NCBI RefSeq assembly: GCF_030540775.2 | Contig: NZ_CP141266.1 | Coordinates: 213,501 to 277,500 of the forward strand | Source of the DNA: Flavivirga abyssicola | GTDB lineage: Bacteria; Bacteroidota; Bacteroidia; Flavobacteriales; Flavobacteriaceae | Length of the DNA: 64,000 bases | Direction: 5' to 3' | Part shown: positions 53,221-62,784 of the stretch, piece by piece | How the letters are laid out: each line of letters opens with the position of its first letter | Numbering within the stretch: the first letter of the stretch is position 1 | Notes under the pieces: model-generated | The model's input: only the letters and a program-made list of their open reading frames with translations | The model's database searches: none | Told to the model about the DNA's origin: nothing | Translations under genes and position numbers: made by a program

Positions 53221-54000
53221 TTAAAATTTATCTGGTTTATTAAATATGAATTTTATTAAAAAAGTATATCGCTTAATTATATACCAAAAATCAACAAAAA
53301 AGCTTTTTAACAATCTCAAAATCGACATAATAAATCCTTTTGATGAACTAATAAAGCCAACATCAGTATGCCATAACTGATAATTTCCTACTACATCATT
53401 TTTAAAACGAAAAAAGAGTTGTTTTTTATTTCTTTTAATTTGATAACAAAAAATAGAAGCTACAAAATCAATATCATATCCCGCTTTTAAAACACGTTTA
53501 GTCCATTCTTTATCTTCAAAAGTAGCAACATCTTCTCTAAATGGATACTTTTCCCAAACTTGTCTACTAAAAGCTGAACCCGAAAAAATTAACCCTGATT
53601 TATTAGGATCTATTTTTGCAGGTACTTTATTTATAAAGTTTTTGTAATCATTAGGGCTGTGTAGGCACCTTACACCTGCTAAATTCGGTTTTTCATGAAA
53701 CTTCTTTTTTATCAATTTAAAAAAGTCATGACTCACGGGGTATGAATGGGCACTAAACATAACAACTATTGGAAACTTAGTTTGTTTTGCCGCAAAATTT
53801 GCACTTCCACCGTAACTAAAATTTTTAATAGTAACGAATTTAGCACCAAATTGTTTAGAAATTTCTTCACTCCTATCTGTTGACAAATTATCAATTACTA
53901 TAACCTCCTGTATATCATCAATGTATCTTTCTTTTAAATTTTTCAAAAGAAAAGATAGTGCTTGATCCTGATTTTTATTTCTTATTACAACTGAAATCAT
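53221..54000 (-). CDS. Glycosyltransferase family 2
   Basis: This 259-residue GT-A enzyme opens 'MISVVIRNKNQDQALSFLLK' and continues 'EVIVIDNLSTDRSEEISKQF' and 'FSYGGSANFAAKQTKFPIVV', where 'MFSAHSYP' takes the place of a clear DxD. 'EDVATFEDKEWTKRVLKAGY' is the usual acid pair. The weak DxD makes metal-binding uncertain. A hydrophobic stretch at about 218-240 may attach it to the membrane. Confidence 0.85.
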   Translation of the reverse strand: MISVVIRNKNQDQALSFLLKNLKERYIDDIQEVIVIDNLSTDRSEEISKQFGAKFVTIKNFSYGGSANFAAKQTKFPIVVMFSAHSYPVSHDFFKLIKKKFHEKPNLAGVRCLHSPNDYKNFINKVPAKIDPNKSGLIFSGSAFSRQVWEKYPFREDVATFEDKEWTKRVLKAGYDIDFVASIFCYQIKRNKKQLFFRFKNDVVGNYQLWHTDVGFISSSKGFIMSILRLLKSFFVDFWYIIKRYTFLIKFIFNKPDKF

Positions 54001-54025
54001 ACAATAATTAAGAATATGCTTACCA

Positions 54026-54874
54026 CTATTTCTTATTTAATTTTTTTAAAAGTTTAATAGGCTTCCCTATTAATTTTGCTAATTTATATACATTAGATTT
54101 TTTAGTCTTCAAATCTGTATCACGGTACATGTTTATTAAAAAAAACAAATACTTGATTGTATTATCATAATTCTCTTTATAAAGCTCTTTATGCTTATTA
54201 AGTACATACTCCAGATTGGATATACGATGATTTTCTAAAGTATTAATCAACATTGATGCTTCAGATTTTCTATAATAAAATAAATAATCTTTAACGATTT
54301 TGTACTCCCAGCCCAACTTAGTAATAGCAATCCAAAACTCCCAATCTTCAAAACCATTTTTCATTTCTTCATCATAACCACCGACTTGCTCCCAACATTT
54401 TTTTCTAAATAGTGAAGTCGCTATTAAACTATTTTCAAAAAGTAAATTTTTAATAGTACTTCCTTTGGGTTTTAATTTGTAAACAATATTTTCTATGTCT
54501 CCTTTAAAAAATTTGCTGTAGCAAGAAACTATTGCTAATGAATCATCTTTTTGTAACACAGGAACTAGTTTTGATAAGAAAGACTTATCAATGACGTCAT
54601 CTGAATCCAAAGGTAAAATATACGCTCCTCTGGACATTGAAACACCTTTATTTCTTGCACTAGACAACCCTCCGTTTTGTTTTTCTATATACCTGAATCT
54701 GTTATCCTTATCACACCATTTAGAAGCTACTTCTTCAGTATTATCAGGACTTCCATCATTAACAATGATACATTCCCAATTTGTATACGTTTGATCTAAT
54801 ACCGATTGAAGCGATACACTTAAAAAATGTGCTTGGTTGTAACAAGGAACTATGATAGAAACTAAAATATTCAT
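54026..54874 (-). CDS. Glycosyltransferase family 2
   Basis: This 282-residue enzyme is a full GT2 domain: 'VSIIVPCYNQAHFLSVSLQS', 'CIIVNDGSPDNTEEVASKWC', the DxD-type 'AYILPLDSDDVIDKSFLSKL' at about 87-105 and 'GGYDEEMKNGFEDWEFWIAI'. It is clearly a paralogue of the next gene downstream (54882), sharing the last motif and the flanking order, so the two probably arose by tandem duplication. Confidence 0.93.
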   Translation of the reverse strand: MNILVSIIVPCYNQAHFLSVSLQSVLDQTYTNWECIIVNDGSPDNTEEVASKWCDKDNRFRYIEKQNGGLSSARNKGVSMSRGAYILPLDSDDVIDKSFLSKLVPVLQKDDSLAIVSCYSKFFKGDIENIVYKLKPKGSTIKNLLFENSLIATSLFRKKCWEQVGGYDEEMKNGFEDWEFWIAITKLGWEYKIVKDYLFYYRKSEASMLINTLENHRISNLEYVLNKHKELYKENYDNTIKYLFFLINMYRDTDLKTKKSNVYKLAKLIGKPIKLLKKLNKK

Positions 54875-54881
54875 AGCATTT

Positions 54882-55733
54882 TTATTCTTTATTAGAAATT
54901 ATTCCTTTGAGTACTCTTAAAGGTTTTAATAATAAATTACCTATTTTATAGTCTAATGAATCTTTCGTCTTAATTTTATCTGCTCTTAAGACACTATTAT
55001 CTCTTAATAATTGTGTAATACAAAATTCGTAATGATTTAAAAAAAGCTCTTTATGCTTGTCGAATATATAACGTCTCAATTTAAAATCATAACGTTTTAA
55101 TGCATTGGCATCCCTTGAGTTATTTTTAATTCTATAAATAAATAATGGTTCTTTAATAACGTGTGATTCCCAATTATTTTTTAAAATTGAAATCCAAAAT
55201 TCCCAATCTTCGTAACCACTGGTCATTTGTTCATCATAACCTCCTGCTTTTTCCCAACACTCTTTTCTAAACATAGAATTAGCAGACAAATTGTTTCTTA
55301 TCAAAAAGTTCTTTATACTACCCCCTAATGGCTTCCTTATTTCTGATTTTAATTTATTATTTTTTAAAGTTTTAGCATAACATCCAACGGCTGCTATTTT
55401 TGAATTATTATTTAAAACATCAACAGCCTTTTCTATGAATGTAAGGTCAAAATAATCATCAGCATCCAAATTCAATATAAATTCAGTTTTAGCTAAACTA
55501 ACTGCTTTATTCCTAGCACTACTAACTCCTTTGTTTTTTTGAAAAATAATTTCTACCGCTTTAAAATCTATACTTTCTATAATCTGTTTAGTTTTAGCAT
55601 CAGAACCATCATCTACAATTATAACTTTTTCAGGTTTTAAAGTCTGATTTAAAACGGAGTTTAATGCTTCTATAATATAAGCACCATCATTGAAACAAGG
55701 AATAATAACAGTAACATTACTTTTCACCTCCAT
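54882..55733 (-). CDS. Glycosyltransferase family 2
   Basis: This 283-residue GT2 enzyme has 'VTVIIPCFNDGAYIIEALNS', 'VIIVDDGSDAKTKQIIESID', 'EFILNLDADDYFDLTFIEKA' (DxD at about 92) and 'GGYDEQMTSGYEDWEFWISI'. It resembles 54026-54874 over its full length. The stop codon abuts the ATG of the next gene. The sugar is unknown. Confidence 0.93.
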   Translation of the reverse strand: MEVKSNVTVIIPCFNDGAYIIEALNSVLNQTLKPEKVIIVDDGSDAKTKQIIESIDFKAVEIIFQKNKGVSSARNKAVSLAKTEFILNLDADDYFDLTFIEKAVDVLNNNSKIAAVGCYAKTLKNNKLKSEIRKPLGGSIKNFLIRNNLSANSMFRKECWEKAGGYDEQMTSGYEDWEFWISILKNNWESHVIKEPLFIYRIKNNSRDANALKRYDFKLRRYIFDKHKELFLNHYEFCITQLLRDNSVLRADKIKTKDSLDYKIGNLLLKPLRVLKGIISNKE

Positions 55734-56702
55734 TTATACATTTATTTTTTGCCTTTTCCAGCGTTTTTCTACTTTATAAATTCCCTTTGACAAAAACAAA
55801 AAAAAGTTGCTTATCAATAAAAACTCTATCCCAAAACTTTTATTCTTTCCTTTTATAATGGAAAATAAGTTTTTTGAAATAAATCTAGCATTTGTATTAT
55901 GATTATTCTCTAAACTTCTAAAAAAAGCATTTATTAAATACTTGTAGTATGAAATAAATAAAGCATTATCTTTTAATTCAATACTTTTTTTCAGAATTTC
56001 TACAGCAGTATAACTTTGAGATTCTTTATACGATTTTATATATTTTAAATTTTCACTACTTTTAGTCTTATCATGTTGCCTATATAAAAATAGTGGGATA
56101 TTTAATATTTTATAGCGATCTTTTGATAATTGAAAAAATAATCTTGAAAATAGCTCGGTCTCTTGACCTCTAGTTAAATCTTCATTAAACAATTGGTTGC
56201 TAAATAAATACTTTTTCCTAAACAAGACAGAACCCGTGATGAATTTTAATTTCCAGAATAAATAATCTTTCAATAAGTAAGATTCTTCTTTTAGTTCTAC
56301 TCTAGATTTATTTTTTAAATTTTTGTCAACTATATAATGAGAAGCAATAACTAAATCTACTTTAGAAGAAAACGCTTCTATTTTAGTTTTTAAAAAGTCT
56401 TTTAACATAACATCATCATCATCAAACCAATTTACATAATCTCCTTTACTTAATTGGAATCCGTAATTACGTGAGGCATTACCTCCTTTTGCTTTTTCTT
56501 CTGGTCTTTTATGGTATTGAAAACGAGTATCTTTTTTTACATATTTATTTATTACATCCTCTGTTTGATCTACCGATCCATCATCAACAATAATACATTC
56601 CCAATTTTTATATGTTTGTAATAGAATAGAGTCAAGTGTTTTATCTATAAGGTTTCCCCTATTATAAGTGGCAATTATTATTGATATTAAAGGGTTTCTC
56701 AT
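55734..56702 (-). CDS. Glycosyltransferase family 2
   Basis: This 322-residue protein opens 'MRNPLISIIIATYNRGNLID', with 'CIIVDDGSVDQTEDVINKYV', a DxD-type 'DYVNWFDDDDVMLKDFLKTK' near 88-105 and 'NEDLTRGQETELFSRLFFQL'. The C-terminal third is hydrophobic and may be membrane-associated. It is adjacent without gap to the next gene and follows the five-gene GT2 run. Confidence 0.92.
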   Translation of the reverse strand: MRNPLISIIIATYNRGNLIDKTLDSILLQTYKNWECIIVDDGSVDQTEDVINKYVKKDTRFQYHKRPEEKAKGGNASRNYGFQLSKGDYVNWFDDDDVMLKDFLKTKIEAFSSKVDLVIASHYIVDKNLKNKSRVELKEESYLLKDYLFWKLKFITGSVLFRKKYLFSNQLFNEDLTRGQETELFSRLFFQLSKDRYKILNIPLFLYRQHDKTKSSENLKYIKSYKESQSYTAVEILKKSIELKDNALFISYYKYLINAFFRSLENNHNTNARFISKNLFSIIKGKNKSFGIEFLLISNFFLFLSKGIYKVEKRWKRQKINV

Positions 56703-56712
56703 TAAAGAAATA

Positions 56713-57660
56713 TTAAGGGAATAAAAATGGTAACATTTTTTTTCTAAGCCTAATTAAAGGAAAATATTTTATACTTAATGTTGAAAACAAAATTCTTGAA
56801 TTATTAAAAAACAGAAAAAACCAATATGAAATATTCTTAAATAAGGAATCTTCATCTTTATATTTTATTAACCAAATCCATTTAAGTAACAAATCTATTC
56901 TTTCTAGTGAAACTTGATTTTTATTAGACCAAAAAATAAGTGATTCGTAAAGTTTTATTCTGTACTTGTAGTATAAATCTTCCTTGTTAAATACATTTGA
57001 ATCATGAACTCCTCGCACTGCAACAGGAGTATCAATAACCCCTCCTATTAGACAAGATTTTAAAGCCATCTTCCAAAACAAATCAGTATCCTCTGCTACT
57101 GACAAATCTTCATTGAAATAACCAACTTTGTTAAAAATAGATTTTTTAAGTGTTAACCCATCGATATGAAAATGACCAAAACCGCCATTTAATAAAGCCT
57201 CAAAAAGTTCCTCTGGTATAACTTTTTTTCTAACTGTGGTTAACTTTAACCTATCCTTTTCTAAAATATTTGCTTCTCTATAAAAATGTACACTAATAGC
57301 ATTATAAATACCATCTACGTTGCTATTAGATTTAAATAGTTCTTTGTCATTTACAAATCTATTCTCTAAGTAAAAATCATCTGCGTCAAGAAAAGCAATA
57401 AAATCTTCCGTAGCTTTTTTAATTCCTAAATTTCTACTAGCTGAACGTCCTTTATTAACATTATTTTCATGATGAAAGACTTTTAGTTTCGGGTTACCAG
57501 TTAAAAGCTTCTCTAAAATTGCTTTAGTGTTATCTGCACTTCCATCTTCAACAACTATAACTTCAGCCACATGAGATTGTTTTGAAGCTGATTGTATCGC
57601 TTTTTCTATAAAACGTTCTACATTATATGCTGGGATAATAACAGATATTGAAAATTTCAT
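56713..57660 (-). CDS. Glycosyltransferase family 2
   Basis: This 315-residue enzyme has 'ISVIIPAYNVERFIEKAIQS', 'VIVVEDGSADNTKAILEKLL', 'DFIAFLDADDFYLENRFVND' (DxD around 92-94) and 'GGVIDTPVAVRGVHD', where the last part likely shapes the acceptor site. The C-terminal tail is aromatic and basic, suggesting peripheral membrane attachment. It is 10 bases from its downstream neighbour. Confidence 0.92.
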   Translation of the reverse strand: MKFSISVIIPAYNVERFIEKAIQSASKQSHVAEVIVVEDGSADNTKAILEKLLTGNPKLKVFHHENNVNKGRSASRNLGIKKATEDFIAFLDADDFYLENRFVNDKELFKSNSNVDGIYNAISVHFYREANILEKDRLKLTTVRKKVIPEELFEALLNGGFGHFHIDGLTLKKSIFNKVGYFNEDLSVAEDTDLFWKMALKSCLIGGVIDTPVAVRGVHDSNVFNKEDLYYKYRIKLYESLIFWSNKNQVSLERIDLLLKWIWLIKYKDEDSLFKNISYWFFLFFNNSRILFSTLSIKYFPLIRLRKKMLPFLFP

Positions 57661-57676
57661 GTTTTAGATTAGTATA

Positions 57677-58453
57677 TTAAAACCTATTGATTAGCCCTAA
57701 TTTGATTAATATTTTTATTTTCCTTGATTTTCTTAAAGTCCTCAAAGTTCTTTCTAATTTATACTTATATTTTAAATCATTCATTAAAATAGTGTATTCA
57801 TTATTTAAAACTTCCTCTCTTTCTTCTTTTATTAAATTAATATTTTCTGGTAAAGAGCTTATTCCGTCCTTATAAAAATTTGTGTAAACCTCATCAATAT
57901 ATTCATAAGTCGCATTATGCTTAATCAGCACTTCAATTAAGAATTTCCAATCTGAAACAATTTTTAAATGCTCATCATAATATCCGAATTCCTCAAATAA
58001 TCGTTTATGAATAAATGTTGATTGATGAGGAGGTAAATCGGAATGCAAAAAGTCAAATGATAATACCTTTGGTGTCCTTTTTAACTTTATGGAATTATTT
58101 TGAATTTGATTAATATTAAAATATACTATATCAGTACCTTTTAAATAAATACTTAAGTTTTTTAGAGCATATTTATCTGTAAAGTCATCTCCACTATTTA
58201 AAAAAAACAGATACTCTCCTTTGGCAACTTTAATGCCTTTATTCATAGCATTATAAATACCATTATCACGTTCACTAACCCAATAGGCTAAATAATCTTT
58301 ATTAGCAACTATTTGTTCTTTACTCCCATCATTAGAACCTCCATCAATTATAATATGTTCAAAATTAGAATACGTTTGGCTACGTACACTATTAATGGTT
58401 TTTTTCAATCCAAGTTTGTCATTATAATTTATTGTAATAATGGATATAAGCAT
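57677..58453 (-). CDS. Glycosyltransferase family 2 (WcaE-like)
   Basis: This 258-residue enzyme shows 'LISIITINYNDKLGLKKTIN', 'HIIIDGGSNDGSKEQIVANK', 'VSERDNGIYNAMNKGIKVAK' (the D-G-I-Y-x-A-M-N-K-G box) and 'FLNSGDDF', a common GT2 pattern often found beside fcl/gmd. A decayed copy of a related enzyme is visible at 60626-60822. It lies 2 bases from fcl, consistent with using GDP-fucose or neighbouring sugars. Confidence 0.92.
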   Translation of the reverse strand: MLISIITINYNDKLGLKKTINSVRSQTYSNFEHIIIDGGSNDGSKEQIVANKDYLAYWVSERDNGIYNAMNKGIKVAKGEYLFFLNSGDDFTDKYALKNLSIYLKGTDIVYFNINQIQNNSIKLKRTPKVLSFDFLHSDLPPHQSTFIHKRLFEEFGYYDEHLKIVSDWKFLIEVLIKHNATYEYIDEVYTNFYKDGISSLPENINLIKEEREEVLNNEYTILMNDLKYKYKLERTLRTLRKSRKIKILIKLGLINRF

Positions 58454-58455
58454 TC

Positions 58456-59382
58456 TTATTTTTTTAAAAACTTGTTAGTATAAACTTCACGTATACCATT
58501 TTCTAATTCTATACTATATTTCCAGCCTAGGCTATTAATCAAAGATACATCTAATAGTTTTCGTGGTGTACCGTCTGGTTTATCATTATTCCAAATAATC
58601 TCTCCTTTATAATCAACTATTTTCTTGATTAATTCGGCTAAATTTTTAATAGAGATATCTGTTCCTGTTCCTATATTTACAGAAATATCTAAAGAATAAT
58701 TTTGCATTAAATTAAAACTAGCAGCTGCTAAATCATCTACATGCAAGAATTCTCTTTTTGGCTCACCTGTACCCCATACTTCAACTGTAGATTTATTATT
58801 TATTTTCGCCTCATGAAATTTACGTAACAAAGCTGGTAATACATGGGAATTATTTAAATCATAATTATCATTAGGCCCATACAAATTAGTTGGCATAACA
58901 GAAATAAAATTACAGCCGTACTGCCTATTATAATTTTCGCATAATTTAATGCCTGCTATTTTGGCGATAGCATAAGGTTCATTTGTTGGCTCCAGGGATC
59001 CTGTTAACAAAGCATCTTCATTTATTGGCTGTGATGCATATTTGGGATAAATACAAGATGAAGCATAAAATAGTAATTTTTTCACTTTATGAGCGTAGCT
59101 TTGATGGATGACATTATTTTGAATCATTAGATTCTCATATAAGAATTGTCCTCTATATGTATTATTAGCTTCAATTCCCCCTACTTTTGCTGCTGCTAAA
59201 AACACATAGTCAGGTTTCTCTGACTCAAAAAACAAAGCCACTTTTTCTTGATTAGTCAAATCTAATTCTGCTGAGCTTTTCAATAAAAAATTTGTATAGC
59301 CTTTTTGTTTTAAATATCTAAGGATAGCAGATCCAACCATACCATTATGACCTGCAATATAAATTTTAGACGATAGCTCCAT
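58456..59382 (-). CDS. fcl: GDP-L-fucose synthase
   Basis: This 308-residue short-chain dehydrogenase has the nucleotide-binding start '[20 protein letters not shown]', the catalytic '[20 protein letters not shown]' and Tyr-x3-Lys in '[17 protein letters not shown]'. It epimerises and reduces GDP-4-keto-6-deoxy-mannose to GDP-L-fucose, the second step after Gmd (48 bases upstream). The length is normal. Confidence 0.95.
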   Translation of the reverse strand: MELSSKIYIAGHNGMVGSAILRYLKQKGYTNFLLKSSAELDLTNQEKVALFFESEKPDYVFLAAAKVGGIEANNTYRGQFLYENLMIQNNVIHQSYAHKVKKLLFYASSCIYPKYASQPINEDALLTGSLEPTNEPYAIAKIAGIKLCENYNRQYGCNFISVMPTNLYGPNDNYDLNNSHVLPALLRKFHEAKINNKSTVEVWGTGEPKREFLHVDDLAAASFNLMQNYSLDISVNIGTGTDISIKNLAELIKKIVDYKGEIIWNNDKPDGTPRKLLDVSLINSLGWKYSIELENGIREVYTNKFLKK

Positions 59383-59429
59383 TTTATTTTTTTAAGTAAT
59401 TACACAATCGCGAATTGCTTCTTAAAACA

Positions 59430-60497
59430 TTATTTTTCTTTAAATAACTTTAAATCGGAAATCATCATATCCTCAACTAAAGCTTTAAGATCGTATTTTG
59501 GTGACCATTTTAATTTTTGTTTACATTTTGAAGCATCACCAACTAATAAATCTACTTCTGTTGGTCTATAATACTCAGGATCTATTTTAATTATTATTTG
59601 ACCAACAGGTATTTGATAGTCTGGATTTGAACATGCTACTACTTCTCCTATCTCCTTCTCATTAATTCCACTAAACTTCAAACTGATTCCAACATGACTA
59701 AATGCCATTTTCACAAACTCACGCACAGTAGTTGTTACACCAGTGGCGATCACATAATCTTCTGCTTCATCTTGTTGCAACATTAGCCACATGGCTTCTA
59801 CATAATCTTTGGCGTGACCCCAATCTCGTTTTGCATTTAAATTACCTATATATAATACATCTTGTAAACCTAATGCGATTTTAGAAGCTGCTCTTGTTAT
59901 TTTACGGGTAACAAATGTTTCTCCTCGTAATGGAGACTCATGGTTAAACAATATACCATTACAAGCATATATATTATAAGCTTCTCTATAATTAACTGTA
60001 ATCCAATATCCATACAACTTAGCAACTCCATAAGGGCTACGTGGATAAAACGGAGTGTTTTCGTTTTGTGGTATGGCTTGTACCAAACCATATAACTCTG
60101 AAGTTGAAGCTTGATAAATACGCGTTTTTGATGATAAACCTAATAATCGTACAGCTTCTAAGATTCTTAATGTCCCTAAACCATCGATATTAGCAGTATA
60201 TTCTGGTGTATCAAAACTCACCTTTACATGAGACATAGCTCCTAAATTATAGATTTCGTCGGGTTGAACTTCTTGAATAATTCTAGTTATATTCATAGAA
60301 TCACTTAAATCACCATAGTGTAATCTAAAGCGCACACCTTTTTCATGTGGATCCTGGTATAAGTGGTCAACCCTATCTGTATTTAACAACGAAGCTCGTC
60401 TCTTAATACCATGCACTTCATACCCTTTGCCAAGAAGCAATTCTGCCAAATATGCACCATCTTGCCCTGTTACTCCTGTTATTAAGGCTTTTTTCAT
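59430..60497 (-). CDS. gmd: GDP-mannose 4,6-dehydratase
   Basis: This 355-residue enzyme has '[20 protein letters not shown]', '[20 protein letters not shown]', Tyr-x3-Lys in '[18 protein letters not shown]' and '[20 protein letters not shown]', all diagnostic of Gmd. It makes GDP-4-keto-6-deoxy-D-mannose for fcl. The presence of both genes shows that the polymer contains L-fucose or a sugar derived from the same intermediate. Confidence 0.97.
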   Translation of the reverse strand: MKKALITGVTGQDGAYLAELLLGKGYEVHGIKRRASLLNTDRVDHLYQDPHEKGVRFRLHYGDLSDSMNITRIIQEVQPDEIYNLGAMSHVKVSFDTPEYTANIDGLGTLRILEAVRLLGLSSKTRIYQASTSELYGLVQAIPQNENTPFYPRSPYGVAKLYGYWITVNYREAYNIYACNGILFNHESPLRGETFVTRKITRAASKIALGLQDVLYIGNLNAKRDWGHAKDYVEAMWLMLQQDEAEDYVIATGVTTTVREFVKMAFSHVGISLKFSGINEKEIGEVVACSNPDYQIPVGQIIIKIDPEYYRPTEVDLLVGDASKCKQKLKWSPKYDLKALVEDMMISDLKLFKEK

Positions 60498-60837
60498 ATT
60501 CCTTTTTATTATACGTTAGTCCATCGACCTAAATTTATAAATAATTATACTCTTATTATTCATTTTGGTTTGCTTAAAACATTAACTCTCATAGATTTGC
60601 AAATAATTATTAATTAAGCAATGAACTAACTAATATTTTTAAAGAAATCTATTTTATAGCCAAAATCTTCTATAAATTTTTTGCCAAAATTCAAGATCAT
60701 ATCTGCACCAATCAATTATAATGTGTTCAAAATTAGTTCAGGTTTAACTTTGAACATATTGTAGGGTTCTTTGCAGGTCTGGATTATTATTGTAGTTAAC
60801 TGCTATTATTCAGAATTTTCATCTTTAACTTAATCAA
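60498..60837. other. 340-bp region between polysaccharide genes holding a decayed GT2
   Basis: About 60 percent of the gap is the glycosyltransferase remnant at 60626-60822. The rest, 60498-60625, is AT-rich sequence with no recognisable gene, terminator or Bacteroidota promoter. Confidence 0.6.
60626..60822 (-). pseudogene. Remnant of a GT2 glycosyltransferase
   Basis: On the minus strand an ATG at 60822 begins M-K-I-L and, after a one-base frameshift, reads 'IIAVNYNNNPDLQRTLQYVQ' then S, stop, T, stop, then 'TNFEHIIIDW'. This corresponds to the first 40 residues of a GT2 domain (compare 'LISIITINYNDKLGLKKTIN' and 'NFEHIIIDGG' in the gene at 57677). Two in-frame stops and the frameshift make it a pseudogene. 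A further shifted frame runs to 60626. Confidence 0.75.
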
Positions 60838-61839
60838 TTATTTTCTTAATAACCTGAGAACTATTGGTGGTAATAAATTGTTTTTCAAAATAGTAAAAAC
60901 ACTTTTTCTTTTTTCAATTTTGGATATTTCTTCTTTTGAATAAAAACAATCTATTTTAGAAAATTCATCAACTTTGTTTTTAATTAACTTCTCATGATAT
61001 TGAGAATATAATTTATTTACTTCGCTTGATAATAATATTTTATCATACCTATTATAATATTTTGATAAGATATTTGGAGTTTTATAATTATATGAACTGA
61101 AGTGATAAAAAATCAATTTAGAATTGTCCTCCATTAAATATCCTTGGTCTATCTTTTTAATATTATTTCTTTCATGCAAATTCCAAGGAGCAACATTAAA
61201 GCCTAATTCTCTTATAATTTTTACTTTATCAAAAAACAAAGGAACTAAGTTAATCCATAGCTGATCAACAAATAAACCATCACACACTTTATCAAAACCA
61301 ATTTTCAATGTTCGTTCTTCCCACCAATTTAATAATTTTGATGTGTTTTTTGATTTAGGATTTAAAGCAATAAACCCCAAATTATAGATGCCAAAATTTA
61401 AAAATGTATTTTCTACTGGTTTTAAGTTATCTACTGAAACAGGTTTTAAAATATGAGGTGTTAACAGTATATCATTAACTTTTAAAAACTCTTCTATTGA
61501 ATAAAAATCATTAAAAATTTGAATATCGGGATCAAAATAAATAATACTTTCTAAATCATCATACTTCTCAATAAAGTATTTAAAAAATGAAGGTTTTATT
61601 GAAGTATTCAATTCTACAATATGGTACTTCTTAATTATTTCTTCAAAACAATAAATATTTATTTTAGCTACAGGAATGATCTCGATATTTTCAAAAAAAG
61701 TATAATCAATTGCATCTGAAAATTCATCACATAAACCAATCACAAACTTATAATTTGGATCTTTTTGTAATAATGAATCTCCCAAGACTTTAGCTTGTGC
61801 CAAATAATTATTCGAACAAATAGTAAATGCTATTTTCAT
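60838..61839 (-). CDS. GT8-like glycosyltransferase
   Basis: This 333-residue protein opens 'MKIAFTICSNNYLAQAKVLG' and has a DxD-type 'IIYFDPDIQIFNDFYSIEEF' (Asp103, Asp105), preceded by 'TSIKPSFFKYFIEKY'. The later 'LFVDQLWINLVPLFFDKVKI' and 'VAPWNLHERN' resemble the GT8/LPS-transferase fold. The sugar donor is unknown. It lies 48 bases downstream of the GT42-like gene. Confidence 0.82.
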   Translation of the reverse strand: MKIAFTICSNNYLAQAKVLGDSLLQKDPNYKFVIGLCDEFSDAIDYTFFENIEIIPVAKINIYCFEEIIKKYHIVELNTSIKPSFFKYFIEKYDDLESIIYFDPDIQIFNDFYSIEEFLKVNDILLTPHILKPVSVDNLKPVENTFLNFGIYNLGFIALNPKSKNTSKLLNWWEERTLKIGFDKVCDGLFVDQLWINLVPLFFDKVKIIRELGFNVAPWNLHERNNIKKIDQGYLMEDNSKLIFYHFSSYNYKTPNILSKYYNRYDKILLSSEVNKLYSQYHEKLIKNKVDEFSKIDCFYSKEEISKIEKRKSVFTILKNNLLPPIVLRLLRK

Positions 61840-61887
61840 CTATTGATATTAATTTTATAGTTTTATAAAAAAAACCAAACATTTATT

Positions 61888-62784
61888 CTAAATATCTTCC
61901 ACATTAATTTTCTCAACAAAACCCTTTTTAACTAAATAAGATTTTTTATTTAAAGAATAAATTTTATTGTTTGTTTCTTTCAATTTTTTAAGCATAAATG
62001 GTAAAGCATCATCTATCTTTACCCCATCAGTTTCTATTATGCTAAAATGCTTGTTATGTTTTTTTCTTAAATTATACGTCCAGTCTCTGGTGTTAAAATT
62101 TAGCTTATTCAATTCTTCTTCAAAAAAATAATCAGGGGAATCAAAATCTACTCCAGCCAACAGAATAATTTTGTTTGGAAAACAAATTGAAATATAATTT
62201 AAAACGCTAGAAAAACTACCTTTAAAATGATATAATGGGTCTTTTAAAGAAGATGCCCAAAAATCTTCTTTAATTTCACAGTGCTTAACTTTTATAAATT
62301 GAATTATAGATTTTTTGGGAACTAAATTGTATAATAAAAAAGGTTTAGTTTTTAAAAATTTAGCAAGGTGGAAAACATATTTATTAAACATATTTACACT
62401 AATCAATTTTAATGTATTTCTTGCTAATTTCACTAAAATCAAATTAAAAAACACTTTAAAATGATGTATAGTTTTTATAAAAATATAAACAAAGTATTCT
62501 TTATAGAGTTGATCTTTATATAACTCAGAAATAATAAAAGTTGTTTTATTTTTCTTTCTTCTAAATAATTTAAAAATATGTTTCAGCATTAAAATCGATG
62601 ATTCATCATGAACATCCTCAAAATAAATATGTGTTGGCTTTATTCCTGCTTTTTCATAAAAAGCTGAAAACTTATTGATTGCCAACTTTATGAAACATTC
62701 ATCAAGTATTTGTTTATCTTCAAGTGAAAAGTCTAAAATACTCTTCCCTGAACCTAGTACCAAAATATATTCTTTTTTTGGCAT
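61888..62784 (-). CDS. GT42/DUF115-like protein, candidate nonulosonate transferase
   Basis: This 298-residue protein resembles the Campylobacter CstI/CstII sialyltransferases in the order of motifs: 'YILVLGSGKSILDF' (compare AGNGPSL), Asn37 in 'KLAINKFSAFYEKAGIKPTH', 'FKGSFSSVLNYISICFPNKI' and 'LLAGVDFDSPDYFF' (compare 'GYKEIYLSGIDFYQ'), and His246 in 'KKHNKHFSIIETDG'. The same Rossmann-like pattern occurs in DUF115 proteins, so this is a fold-level call. If correct, it could use the CMP-sugar made by the NeuA/NeuB cassette. Confidence 0.55.
   Translation of the reverse strand: MPKKEYILVLGSGKSILDFSLEDKQILDECFIKLAINKFSAFYEKAGIKPTHIYFEDVHDESSILMLKHIFKLFRRKKNKTTFIISELYKDQLYKEYFVYIFIKTIHHFKVFFNLILVKLARNTLKLISVNMFNKYVFHLAKFLKTKPFLLYNLVPKKSIIQFIKVKHCEIKEDFWASSLKDPLYHFKGSFSSVLNYISICFPNKIILLAGVDFDSPDYFFEEELNKLNFNTRDWTYNLRKKHNKHFSIIETDGVKIDDALPFMLKKLKETNNKIYSLNKKSYLVKKGFVEKINVEDI

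Noticed and set aside
60498-60837. Transfer RNA or other structured RNA gene in the gap
   Set aside because: No tRNA-like cloverleaf or conserved GTTCGA arm is visible; the gap is explained by a GT2 remnant and AT-rich sequence.
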